From the NCBI RefSeq assembly GCF_000430505.1, contig NZ_KE387154.1, forward strand, positions 244,530 to 308,529: a stretch of DNA of 64,000 nucleotides. The letters are read 5' to 3'. This document shows, one piece after another, positions 16,670 through 25,121 of the stretch. The position numbers were made by a program, and so were the translations under genes. The DNA is from Eisenibacter elegans DSM 3317. GTDB taxonomy: Bacteria; Bacteroidota; Bacteroidia; Cytophagales; Microscillaceae. The notes under the pieces were generated by a model, which made no database searches, had not been told where the DNA came from, and worked only from the letters and a program-made list of their open reading frames with translations. Within the stretch, counting starts at the first letter, position 1. Each line of letters starts with the position of its first letter.

Positions 16670-17870
16670 CATAAAACTTATCCACACCATAGGTCAGCCC
16701 CCTGTGGATAACTTGTGGATATTGCTATTTATCTTATTTCACCTACTTCACAATCAATCGCTTATGGCACAGTTTGTTTGCTTCTACCCCAACGCCACCG
16801 TCTCCGGACGTGTGGTGAATATGCTCCTCAAAATCGCTCCGCTACAGCATGCACCTGTATACGAAACCCTCCAGCGGCATGGCCTCCAAAACCCACATGA
16901 AGAACAATGGTATAGCCTTCAGAACTATCTCAACGCCTACCGAGAGCTGTCGCGGCAGCTGGGCAGCTATTTCTTGCTCAATGCCGGAAAACAATTCTTC
17001 TCCTTCATTCGCCTTGGTGCCGAAATCCAAACCCTGCCCGATGCGGTCAAGGCTTTGAACGAATGGTACAAAGACCAGCACCGTGGCGAGCAACTGGAGT
17101 ACTTTCAAGTACAGGGGGTTTTCCCTGAACGTTGCGAGATACAAGTGCTCTGCCAAAACCCATATCCTTGCTATTTTGACCGTGGGCTGCTACTGGCGCT
17201 AACGAAGAAATATCGCCCGGAGCAGGCCAAATTCTTTAATGTTGAGCTACATCCCAACAAGCCCAACCGCCTCATGGGGAGTGATGAAAGCACTTATATC
17301 ATCTCTTGGGTCTAACAATCTGAGAAGCAATCTCTTGTGACAAAAGGCCTCTAAAAGGCTGTGGATAGTATTGTGGATAAATCGCGAATTTATCCACAAA
17401 TGCGTTTTTTCTTGGTGGATTGTCTAAAATTGGCACAGCATACTTTTGCACTTGTCCACCAAAGTTATCCACAGCCTCAGCTGATTTTAGTGGAAAAGTA
17501 GCTATTTTTGGGGGATAACCCTGTGTATTAAGTGCCCATCTATACACAATTTTCCGCCCGGACGTACAGGTTTCAAAAGCCTGTGGGAAACCCGCTCTTT
17601 GTCCACCATTAATCCACAACTTATGCCCCATTTATACACAATTTATGCACATACTTATTGTACTCAAAGTAATATGGATAAGTTGTGGACAAGTAGTGGA
17701 TAGCTTGTGGATAGGCTGTGAATTGGCTTATAATCAAGTCTGTTTGAAACGTGGATAACTTTTGCCTCAAACAGGCGTTTCCATGAAAAGTGAAAGCTTT
17801 GTCAAGTTATCCACCGCATGATAATAACAACAAAAGTTTTTAAAAAATATAAGAACTACTACTATTAACA
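16670..17870. other. oriC: Predicted chromosomal replication origin (oriC), DnaA-box clusters flanking a small gene
   Basis: Exact TTATNCACA DnaA boxes lie at 16678-16686 (+), 16703-16711 (-), 17372-17380 (-), 17390-17398 (+), 17465-17473 (+), 17632-17640 (+) and 17643-17651 (+). One-mismatch boxes lie near 16714, 17360, 17540, 17610, 17684, 17706, 17750 and 17807. An AT-rich stretch at 17820-17866 (TAATAACAACAAAAG, then T and A runs) follows the last box and could be the unwinding element. Boxes occur on both strands and on both sides of the gene at 16764-17315, so the origin would be bipartite. Such density is not expected by chance. The dnaA gene is not in the window. Confidence 0.85.
16764..17315 (+). 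CDS. Uncharacterised 183-residue protein encoded inside the origin region
   Basis: The start MAQFVCFYPNATVSG at 16764 is preferred. The longer frame from 16587 would translate straight through DnaA boxes and reads as non-coding. The protein is mixed alpha/beta with no signal or membrane segment. The C-terminal part (RCEIQVLCQNPYPCYFDRGLLLALTKKY, ending STYIISWV) resembles in layout the last third of V4R/haem-NO-binding-like domains, where a conserved Cys or Gly-rich strand is followed by a helix and a final x-Y-x-I-x-W strand. That likeness is weak and I do not assign a family. DnaA boxes sit within 90 bases upstream and begin 45 bases downstream, so its expression may vary with DnaA binding. 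Confidence 0.7.
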   Translation: MAQFVCFYPNATVSGRVVNMLLKIAPLQHAPVYETLQRHGLQNPHEEQWYSLQNYLNAYRELSRQLGSYFLLNAGKQFFSFIRLGAEIQTLPDAVKALNEWYKDQHRGEQLEYFQVQGVFPERCEIQVLCQNPYPCYFDRGLLLALTKKYRPEQAKFFNVELHPNKPNRLMGSDESTYIISWV

Positions 17871-17927
17871 GGGCTGTATGCTCATGCGGACTTGTGTCTC
17901 TCATTATCTCTTTTGACGGATTATTTC

Positions 17928-19757
17928 ATGATGAATCAATCAACTCTCCTTACAGCTTTTGTATATGTGCTGGTGGCCGCGTTTTTGGGTAGCGGCGGTG
18001 TGGTTTATGCACAACAAGCCGAGCTTGCCGACCAGTATTTCTATGACCAAGCCTACGACAAGGCCGTGGATTTGTATCAAAAGTTTTGGGACAAGCCCCA
18101 ATACAACCTAGAGGCTTATCCCAAATACCTCGAAGCCTTGCGCCAGCTCCAAGACCACAAAACAATCGAGAAGGTCATCAACCAACAAATCAAGATGCAC
18201 CCCCAGCAGGCCAGTTACCAACTGGACTTGGCCTTCTGGCTCGAATCCCAAAATAAGGGCAACAAAGCCGAAGCAGCCTATCAGCAAGCGGCTGATTTGG
18301 CCTTGCAGGACGAGCGCCAGCTTAGCCCTATGATTCAGAAACTACTTGACCAAGACCAGGCCGGGCGTGCGGAGAATCTCTTGTTACAGGCCCGCAAACG
18401 CAGCCGTAATGAGTTTGCATATTCGGCGGAGCTGGCCCAGGTATACAGCGCCAAAGGCAATACCGAAGGCATGGTCAATGAATATATCAATGCGGCGCTC
18501 GAAAATCAGAGCAATTTCAACTTGGTCAAGGCTGCGCTCCAAGACCGCCTCAGCCGCGCCGAGGACTATGAGCTGCTAGAACGCGTACTGCTCTCGCGTG
18601 CTCAGAGTGCCCCAGGAGAGCTTATCTACAACGAGCTGTTGCTGTGGTTGTATATTCAGCAAAAGTTGTTTGAGCGTGCCTTTATACAAGCCAGAGCCAT
18701 AGACAAACGCAAACGGCTCGAAGGGCTGGGGCTGATAGAGCTAGGGATGATAGCCATGCGCAACGAAGACTACAAGGCTGCTGTATTGGCTTTCGAATAT
18801 GTGGCCAAAACCTACCCTCGCAGCCCCAATTATGCTGTGGCAAAACACTATGCAATCAAGGCCAAGGAAGAGGTACTCAAAGGTACTTATCCTGTAACCC
18901 GTGAGCAAATTACAGCCCTTATTCAGGAGTATGAGCTGATGGTCAATGAGTTGGGGCGCAGCCCCAATACCGTACCCTCATTGCGCAGTATGGCCTTGTT
19001 GTATGCTTTTTATCTAGATGATCGCGCCAAGGCCATTGCCTTACTCGAAGAGGCCATCCAGCTTTCTGCTCGCAACAGCAGGCTTTTGTCTGAGTGTAAA
19101 ATAGACCTTGGAGACATCTACCTGCTCAACAATGAGCCTTGGGAGGCTACCTTGTTGTATTCGCAAGCCGAGAAGGAACAAAAAGACAGCCCCATCGCCT
19201 ATGAGGCCAAGCTCAAAAACGCTAAATTGTCTTATTACAAAGGCGAGTTTGTCTTGGCCAAAGAACTGCTCGATATCCTCAAAATGGCTACTACCAGAGA
19301 GATAGCCAACGACGCGATGGAGTTGTCGCTCTTGCTCCAAGACCAACTCTTTGTAGATACCAGTGGCTTGGCGCTCAAGGGCTATGCCGCCGTAGAGTTG
19401 TTGGTTTTTCAACATCGTTACCCACAGGCGCTGGAAGCTCTAAACAAAATAGCACAAAACTACCCCCAACATCCTATCTTGGCGTATGTGTTTTGGAGCA
19501 AAGCCCAAATTTATTTACGTTTGGGGCAATACAGCGAGGCCATCAAGCACTTTGAGTTGGTCGTAGAGCGTTTTGGAGATGGGGTGCTAGCCGATGATGC
19601 CTACTTCCTCATTGCACAAACCTATGAGCGGCATCTCAAAGACAAAACCAAGGCTATGGAGTATTACCAAAACCACCTTATCCGCTACAAGGGAAGTATC
19701 TATGCCGTTGAAGCCCGCAAACGTTTCCGTATCCTAAGGGGCGACTTTGTCAACTAA
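17928..19757 (+). CDS. Secreted tetratricopeptide-repeat protein
   Basis: The start is one of the two adjacent ATGs at 17928 and 17931; the TTG at 17892 is unlikely. A signal peptide (LLTAFVYVLVAAFLGSGGVV YAQ, cleaved after YAQ) precedes about 580 residues of helical repeats. Examples are YDQAYDKAVDLYQKFWD and EAAYQQAADLALQDE, and near the end GQYSEAIKHFELVVERFGDG and DDAYFLIAQTYERHL, which fit TPR consensus positions. It should act in the periplasm or at the outer membrane as a protein-binding scaffold. Partners are unknown. It is the first gene to the right of the origin. Confidence 0.85.
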   Translation: MMNQSTLLTAFVYVLVAAFLGSGGVVYAQQAELADQYFYDQAYDKAVDLYQKFWDKPQYNLEAYPKYLEALRQLQDHKTIEKVINQQIKMHPQQASYQLDLAFWLESQNKGNKAEAAYQQAADLALQDERQLSPMIQKLLDQDQAGRAENLLLQARKRSRNEFAYSAELAQVYSAKGNTEGMVNEYINAALENQSNFNLVKAALQDRLSRAEDYELLERVLLSRAQSAPGELIYNELLLWLYIQQKLFERAFIQARAIDKRKRLEGLGLIELGMIAMRNEDYKAAVLAFEYVAKTYPRSPNYAVAKHYAIKAKEEVLKGTYPVTREQITALIQEYELMVNELGRSPNTVPSLRSMALLYAFYLDDRAKAIALLEEAIQLSARNSRLLSECKIDLGDIYLLNNEPWEATLLYSQAEKEQKDSPIAYEAKLKNAKLSYYKGEFVLAKELLDILKMATTREIANDAMELSLLLQDQLFVDTSGLALKGYAAVELLVFQHRYPQALEALNKIAQNYPQHPILAYVFWSKAQIYLRLGQYSEAIKHFELVVERFGDGVLADDAYFLIAQTYERHLKDKTKAMEYYQNHLIRYKGSIYAVEARKRFRILRGDFVN

Positions 19758-19964
19758 CCTTGCCTTCCAAAGCCCCACCGGACTGTACTTGGCTTCCATG
19801 GAGACAGCGGCGTTGTTTGTCTCTATGGGTGAGCTATGAACCAGTGGTTTGTAGAAAATTGTGATGTCCAATTATTTTTAGCAACCTCAATACTATCAAG
19901 TCGTTTAAATGCGTACTTTGTTCCGAAATATTTTGGCACCCCATAACCCACTCCCTAACTCATT

Positions 19965-20747
19965 ATGGAAGTACTCTTTACCTCTGCGGGCTTGATTAGC
20001 TTGGTAAGCCTGACTTTTATGGAAATAGTCCTTGGTATCGACAATGTTGTTTTCATCTCCATTGTTTCGAGCAAGCTCCCCGCCGAACAACAAGCCCGTG
20101 CCCGCAATATCGGCTTGGTATTGGCGCTGATTCCAAGGCTGATTCTGTTGATGTTTATTTCTTGGCTAATCAATCTTAAAGACAACCTCATTGACATCAC
20201 CCTATTGGGGCATCAAATCCAACTAACAGAAAAAGGCTTGGTATTGCTGGTCGGGGGTTTGTTTTTGCTTTACAGCGCCACTAGCGAAATACATCATAAA
20301 ATAGATGAAGTAGGGCATAGTGGAGATAAAGATGATAAAAAGGGTAATAAAAAGAAAAAAACGCCTAGTATGACACAAGCAATCGTACAGATTGTCTTGC
20401 TCAACATTGTTTTTTCTTTTGACTCTATCCTTACGGCAGTAGGTTTGGCCAAACACATAGAGGTGATGGTCATAGCCGTGATTTTATCTTTGTTGATTAC
20501 CCTGGCATTTGCCGGCACAGTGTCGCGCTTTGTCGAGAAGCACCCTACCGTCAAAATGCTTGCTTTGTCATTTTTATTGATGATTGGCTTTCTGCTCATT
20601 ACAGAATCCTTCATCGTAGACGGCCACCCTGTCGAAGTACCCAAAGGCTATGTCTATTTTGCGATGATGTTTTCTTTATTTGTAGAATTGCTTAATTTAC
20701 GCCTTCGTCGTAGTCATGAGTTGAAACAAGAGTTCAACAATGCCTGA
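19965..20747 (+). CDS. TerC-family integral membrane protein
   Basis: The 260 residues form about seven hydrophobic segments with the family motifs LTFMEIVLGIDNVVFIS in the first helix and VFSFDSILTAVGLAKH in the middle. Both carry the acidic residues (E/D) thought to bind a metal ion within the membrane. A charged loop (GDKDDKKGNKKKKT) separates the two halves. TerC/Alx relatives export manganese or help load metals onto secreted enzymes, and were first noted in tellurite resistance. Substrate here is inference. A hairpin follows at 20778-20803. Confidence 0.92.
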   Translation: MEVLFTSAGLISLVSLTFMEIVLGIDNVVFISIVSSKLPAEQQARARNIGLVLALIPRLILLMFISWLINLKDNLIDITLLGHQIQLTEKGLVLLVGGLFLLYSATSEIHHKIDEVGHSGDKDDKKGNKKKKTPSMTQAIVQIVLLNIVFSFDSILTAVGLAKHIEVMVIAVILSLLITLAFAGTVSRFVEKHPTVKMLALSFLLMIGFLLITESFIVDGHPVEVPKGYVYFAMMFSLFVELLNLRLRRSHELKQEFNNA

Positions 20748-20777
20748 TTAATTCTCCCACGTTCACCAGAGATAGCA

Positions 20778-20803
20778 GCTTATTGTTAGGCAAAACAATA
20801 AGC
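20778..20803. other. Perfect hairpin between the TerC gene and the next gene
   Basis: GCTTATTGTT and AACAATAAGC form a 10-base stem around a 6-base loop. No T run follows on the plus strand, so it could be a weak terminator or an mRNA-stability element for the TerC transcript. Confidence 0.4.
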
Positions 20804-20841
20804 CGGCTATTGCCCGAATGCCCCCATAGGCAGTAATTTAT

Positions 20842-21285
20842 ATGGATATTAGCCAACTGTATCAAGCCTACAAACAAGAGCGTAAGACTCCCCTCACCGA
20901 AGAGCAGTTTCTTGTATTGTTGATTTTTTTTCCCACCTTATTGCTGGTACGCTCCGAGCCTACCCCCGATCAAACCGCCCGACACTACCTACAGCGCCTT
21001 TGTGTCAGTATGGGCAGAAGCTTTGAACCAATGGGCTACCAAGAGGCTCAACTGGCCAGCCTCAGTACCCACTACTTAGACGAGGTCGATTACCTAATGG
21101 AACAGGTAGCTGTTTGGGAAGATAATTTTTTGACTTGCCTGCGTACTTATCTGAACGCCTTTCCAGTATTTAAACCAGTGGTTTTGGATGCGCTGTATTC
21201 GTTTGCCGAAATATCAGAGCGCTTTTCTCCTACCGAACACGAAACCCTGCACTTGTTAGTCCAGACACTAGCCTTAGAGGCCTGA
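20842..21285 (+). CDS. Hypothetical protein, 147 residues, all-helical
   Basis: A soluble protein starting MDISQLYQAYKQERKTPLT. It has no signal peptide and no recognisable catalytic motif. Predicted from composition to be mainly helical, with many Leu/Tyr/Gln and a Glu-rich C-terminus (RFSPTEHETLHLLVQTLALEA). It lies 94 bases after the TerC gene on the same strand and may be co-transcribed. I do not recognise the family. Coding nature is supported by codon use and by the clean gap to the convergent gene on the other side. Confidence 0.65.
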   Translation: MDISQLYQAYKQERKTPLTEEQFLVLLIFFPTLLLVRSEPTPDQTARHYLQRLCVSMGRSFEPMGYQEAQLASLSTHYLDEVDYLMEQVAVWEDNFLTCLRTYLNAFPVFKPVVLDALYSFAEISERFSPTEHETLHLLVQTLALEA

Positions 21286-21300
21286 GACTTTAGAGTTTGC

Positions 21301-21331
21301 TTATACCCAAACCAATTGTGATTGGGTATAA
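21301..21331. terminator. Hairpin between convergent genes, probable bidirectional terminator
   Basis: TTATACCCAA at 21301-21310 pairs with TTGGGTATAA at 21322-21331. It lies just after the stop at 21285 and just before the stop of the convergent gene at 21340. There is no strong T tract, so termination would be modest. Confidence 0.4.
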
Positions 21332-21339
21332 ACAAGCTC

Positions 21340-21846
21340 TTAGGACATATACACTCCTTCAGGGGTATCAAAGCTGACTTCTATGTAGTCTTGGAGAGTG
21401 GTTGCAAAGGCATAGCCTACATATGTAGCCGATACGGGAAACTGTGCGTGGCTGCGATCTACCACAACTGCGGTTTGTAGTTTTTTGACCCCTGCCTCCA
21501 AAAATGGGCACATACAATAGGCCATTGTACGGCCTGTATTGAGCACATCATCTACCAAAATGACGGTTTGTCCGTGGAAACTTTGCACTGCTTGGCTGAC
21601 TTGTATGTTGCTGGGGTTGGGTGATTTTTTATCGAGGCTGACTTCTATCAATTGAATCGTGATAGGGCTGATAAGCCCTAAGGCTTTTTGTAGGCGCTGA
21701 GCCAAGATATAGCCGCCACCGCTGATTCCGGCCAATACAATATGCTCTTCTTTGAAATTATTTTCATAAATTTGGTATGCCATGCGGGTTATTTTCTGGC
21801 CTACTTGGGTATGGTTTAAAATCAAAATTTTTTCTTGTGTGCTCAT
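21340..21846 (-). CDS. Phosphoribosyltransferase, PyrR-like
   Basis: The 168 residues have the type I phosphoribosyltransferase fold: an N-terminal hood segment, VLAGISGGGYILAQRL as the pyrophosphate-binding loop, and the PRPP motif VILVDDVLNTGRTMAY. A C-terminal segment (FPVSATYVGYAFATTLQDYIEV) matches the PyrR/Hpt group. It could salvage a purine or pyrimidine base with PRPP. No pyr genes adjoin it, so a regulatory PyrR role is not supported by context. Thirteen bases separate it from the upstream TPR gene, which suggests a shared transcript. Confidence 0.85.
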   Translation of the reverse strand: MSTQEKILILNHTQVGQKITRMAYQIYENNFKEEHIVLAGISGGGYILAQRLQKALGLISPITIQLIEVSLDKKSPNPSNIQVSQAVQSFHGQTVILVDDVLNTGRTMAYCMCPFLEAGVKKLQTAVVVDRSHAQFPVSATYVGYAFATTLQDYIEVSFDTPEGVYMS

Positions 21847-21858
21847 TATCGTGGGCTG

Positions 21859-23670
21859 TTATTGTTTTTGGCTTTTGAGCTTGGCTGCTTGGTATAGCTC
21901 CTGTATTTCTTGGTCGTCAGGGTAATATTGCAACACCAGTGTATAGGCTTTGAGTGCTTCTTGTGGCTTGCCTTGTGCGTCATACACCCTACCACGGAGG
22001 TAGTATGCCGACATATTTTGGGGGTTTTGCTTCAATACCCGCTGACAGGCCTCTAGGGCTTCATCATAATTTTTGGCCTGTAAGGCATAGTAGGCCCAGT
22101 CGGTGAGGTATTCCTCTTCGTTTGGCGACAGACTGATAGCTTTGCGAATATCTTCAATAGCTTTTTTGGGTTGGTCTAATGCTTCATATACCTCAGCGCG
22201 TTCGGCATAATATACAGCCTCCTCATTGTTTTTTTGAATAGTTTGATGGAGATAATCAAGTGCTTTTTCCCAAACTTCCAGCGATTTGTATACCAAGGCT
22301 ATGGTAAAAAAGCTGCGTTCGAGGTCTTGGTTAAGTGGTTTTCTCAGGCTTTGCTCTAGGCTGGTGAGCGCATCGTCGTAGAGTAGTTTGAGGGCTTCGA
22401 TAGTACCTTTGACGAGCCATATTTGCGAGTCCTCCGCATCTAAGTTCAGGGCTTGTTCTATGGCTTCGAGCGCATTATCTGCATCCCCTTGCCAGAAAAG
22501 CGCCTCAGCGCGGTCGCGATAGCCCGTGGTGATGGCGCGCACTGTTTGTGGTTGGTTGATATTGATGCCAAGGGCTTGCGCCGGATTGTCGAGTAGCTCA
22601 GGATATTTCTGAGTTTGGCTCCAGAGGTCAGGGTCTAGGTATAGGGCTTGTAAAAATTGTTGGCGGCCTTCTTCCAAAGATTTGGCCTTGAGCGCAATGC
22701 AGGCAAAGTTGTAAAATAGTGGCGCGTATTGTTCGTTGTTAGGGTCGGCGAGGGCTGCGGCTTTGCGGATTTGTTCGAGCGCTGTTTTGTAGGTTTTATT
22801 TTGATACAAGGCCATTGCGAGGGCGTGTAGCAGCTCGGGGTTTTGGCTATCTTCGGGAAGCTCAAAGAAAAACTGTGCTTGGAGATACTCTTGTTGTTGG
22901 TAGTGCGCCATTCCCCAAGTATAGAAGTCATCTTCTTCAAATAAATCTACCCAAGCTTTATTTTTTTGCCATTGTTGATACGCATGAATCACGGCAGGGT
23001 ACTGCCCTTGGGTGTAGAAAATTCGGATACGTAGGCGCTCATATTGTGTTTGCTCTTGTGGGCTTTTGCCAAACTTTAGTGCAGTATTGATGGCCTGATG
23101 TGCTTGGGCAAAATCATTCATAGCCAGCGCCAACTCAGCGGCATAATAATAGTTTTCGGCAACTTGAGGCCCTATTTCGAGTGCTTTTTGGATAGCGTCT
23201 TGTGCTTCATCAAACCAGTCGAGCTGGGTGTACAACAAACACAAAGTTTGGTAAGCATCGAGGCTTCTGGGGTTGATGGTGATGGCTTTGAGCAAGTCCT
23301 GCTCTGCTTCTTCATAATTCTCGGTGTAGAGGTAGGCCTGGCCACGATAGATGTAAAGTTGCTCGTCGGTGTGGTTTTGCTCTCCTGTCAAGAGAATGAG
23401 CAAGTCAAGGTCTGAAATTGCTTGTTCGTAATTTTCTTCTAAAAAATGCAAATAAGCTCTAGCATAAAGAGCATCATTCGACTTAGGGTTTAGCCCAATA
23501 GCCCGATTGAGATATTCCAGCCCTTGTTGATTATTCCCTGCGTCGAGCGAGGCGATGGCCTGTAAGTAAAATTTCTCAGATTCAGCAGTTTGTGCAAATA
23601 CAGGGTGGGGGTATACGCTACAAAATAAAAAGCCCAATAATAGATAAAAGGTTTTTTTTGTATTTTTCAT
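21859..23670 (-). CDS. Secreted TPR protein
   Basis: The start MKNTKKTFYLLLGFLFCSVY at 23670 gives a proper signal peptide ending near PVFAQ; the frame extends to 23706 without need. About 570 residues of tetratricopeptide repeats follow at a spacing of 34, for example YLNRAIGLNPKSNDALYARA, YEEAEQDLLKAITINPRSL, ALEAIEQALNLDAEDSQIW and YDEALEACQRVLKQNPQNMS. This is the canonical consensus (W/L, A, Y, P positions). It probably scaffolds an envelope complex. It sits immediately upstream of the phosphoribosyltransferase gene. Confidence 0.88.
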   Translation of the reverse strand: MKNTKKTFYLLLGFLFCSVYPHPVFAQTAESEKFYLQAIASLDAGNNQQGLEYLNRAIGLNPKSNDALYARAYLHFLEENYEQAISDLDLLILLTGEQNHTDEQLYIYRGQAYLYTENYEEAEQDLLKAITINPRSLDAYQTLCLLYTQLDWFDEAQDAIQKALEIGPQVAENYYYAAELALAMNDFAQAHQAINTALKFGKSPQEQTQYERLRIRIFYTQGQYPAVIHAYQQWQKNKAWVDLFEEDDFYTWGMAHYQQQEYLQAQFFFELPEDSQNPELLHALAMALYQNKTYKTALEQIRKAAALADPNNEQYAPLFYNFACIALKAKSLEEGRQQFLQALYLDPDLWSQTQKYPELLDNPAQALGININQPQTVRAITTGYRDRAEALFWQGDADNALEAIEQALNLDAEDSQIWLVKGTIEALKLLYDDALTSLEQSLRKPLNQDLERSFFTIALVYKSLEVWEKALDYLHQTIQKNNEEAVYYAERAEVYEALDQPKKAIEDIRKAISLSPNEEEYLTDWAYYALQAKNYDEALEACQRVLKQNPQNMSAYYLRGRVYDAQGKPQEALKAYTLVLQYYPDDQEIQELYQAAKLKSQKQ

Positions 23671-24046
23671 AGCAAATTTAGTTATACACATTTTGTAAAA
23701 AATCAAGTAGCTTTTGCTACAACAAGGTTTAGTATAATTTGGTAGATGAAAATATGGGTACTTATTGATAAGTTATTGTGTTGGTAGTCAAGCCAAAACA
23801 AAACCGACTTTGTGGGTAGCATGTTTGGTACTTGATACAATATACATCCCAAAACCCCCTCGTGTTTATTGTTTTGCCAAGGATTGCATCACAAATATAA
23901 TGGTAAGGTGATAACAATCTATGTGTAAATTAGATGAATCGCACGTAAATTCGACCAGTGTTATTTTTAGCAAGATAAGCCCCAAGCCTACCAAGCCCGA
24001 AGGGTACAGGTAAGCGCGCAAAAAGTCAGCCAAAATCCAAACGGAA
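23671..24046. other. Gene-free interval, 376 bases
   Basis: Between the TPR gene and the lplA stop I see no convincing coding frame. Short frames exist but lack start context or family resemblance. A CAAATTTA at 23673-23680 would be a minus-strand -7 element (TAAATTTG), but it is only 3 bases from the TPR start, which would make that mRNA nearly leaderless. Confidence 0.4.
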
Positions 24047-25051
24047 TTATATTGGCCAGACAAAATCACAGATTGCTGCTGCCCATTGATCTACAGAGGC
24101 CTGAGTATTGTTTAGGTGGCGGAGTTGTTGTTGGATTTGGGTGTATTCATAAGGACTTTGGAGCAATGATTGGCTGACTGCTTGCAACACTTCTGGGGTA
24201 ATATGGGGGGCTTCGAGCGCCAATTCTTGGATACGGCCTTCGCGGATGTGTATGGTAGCAGTCAGGATTCCGAGCCCTAATGGGCGGCTGCGCTCAATCG
24301 TACAGGCAGGGTTGCGGCCTAGTGTCCAAGCCCAGCCAAGGTATTTTTCTTGAACCAATGCTTCTATGGCTTGCCAAGCGGCCTCATCGAGCTGATAGCG
24401 TGGTGCTGCTTCTGCTGTAAATACTTCAAAAATATGGCATATCAAGGCTTCTTCTATTGTTTGGAGGCTGAGGTCTTGGCCTAACCAGTGGCGGATATTT
24501 TCTACTTGGCTTCGATAAGATTTCACACCGTTGGAGCTGATCTTGTCGATTGGTGGCTGAATTGCTTGGCGCAGGCGCTCCAGGTCAGCTTCTATCAACA
24601 GGGTGCCGTGGCTCATCATCATTTTGGTAGACGAAAACTGGGCATTACCCGATATTTTTTTGCCTTCGGCAATGATGTCGTTGCGGTGGTTGGCCATTGC
24701 CGGAACTCCCAAACTGTTGAGTGCCGCAATCACCGGCGCATTGAACAATGGATAATTACCCACTTTGTGGCTGTCGTAGCGGGTAATAAAGCTGAAATTC
24801 ATATTGTTGGTATCATGATAGACCGTACCACCACCCGAAATGCGCCGCACTACTTTTACGCCTGCCTCACGCACATAGGGCCAGTTGACTTCTTCTAGGA
24901 TATTTTGGTGCTTGCCCACAACCACAGATGACGCATTGCGGTACAGCAGTACGTATTCGTGTGTGGGGTCGGCGTGGCGCAAGAGGTACTCTTCGAGGGC
25001 AAGGTTGTACGCCGGATGGGTATGGGCCCGATTGTCTACCAGAAATTTCAT
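24047..25051 (-). CDS. lplA: Lipoate-protein ligase A
   Basis: The start MKFLVDNRAHTHPAYNLALE at 25051 is the family's usual beginning. The enzyme activates lipoate with ATP and attaches it to lipoyl domains of 2-oxoacid dehydrogenases and the glycine cleavage H protein. Visible are NLALEEYLL, the conserved VVRRISGGGTVYHD loop (about residues 68-81), FSFITRY, and the lysine region AEGKKISGNAQ. The C-terminal accessory domain (about residues 240-330) is present, so this is the complete two-domain form. The ileS terminator lies in the 70 bases upstream. Confidence 0.95.
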   Translation of the reverse strand: MKFLVDNRAHTHPAYNLALEEYLLRHADPTHEYVLLYRNASSVVVGKHQNILEEVNWPYVREAGVKVVRRISGGGTVYHDTNNMNFSFITRYDSHKVGNYPLFNAPVIAALNSLGVPAMANHRNDIIAEGKKISGNAQFSSTKMMMSHGTLLIEADLERLRQAIQPPIDKISSNGVKSYRSQVENIRHWLGQDLSLQTIEEALICHIFEVFTAEAAPRYQLDEAAWQAIEALVQEKYLGWAWTLGRNPACTIERSRPLGLGILTATIHIREGRIQELALEAPHITPEVLQAVSQSLLQSPYEYTQIQQQLRHLNNTQASVDQWAAAICDFVWPI

Positions 25052-25077
25052 AACTACCGAAACGATATGATTAAAAA

Positions 25078-25107
25078 AACTTTCCAAACCTCAGGGCTTG
25101 GAAAGTT
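25078..25107 (-). terminator. Rho-independent terminator of ileS
   Basis: On the minus strand AACTTTCCAA and TTGGAAAGTT form a perfect 10-base stem with a 10-base loop, followed by TTTTTTT. It is located 14 bases past the ileS stop and 27 bases before lplA. Confidence 0.9.
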
Positions 25108-25121
25108 CTAAAAATGGAGGG

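Noticed and set aside
16587-16763. N-terminal extension of the gene inside the origin
   Set aside because: The 59 extra codons run through three DnaA boxes and have no protein-like character; MAQFV at 16764 is a better start.
19965-20747. Tellurite-resistance cluster together with the TerD-like protein at 60.9-63.2 kb
   Set aside because: The two genes are 40 kb apart with no other ter genes; TerC-family proteins are common housekeeping metal transporters.
23866-24069. 67-codon minus-strand frame overlapping the lplA stop
   Set aside because: It overlaps lplA out of frame and shows no conserved feature.
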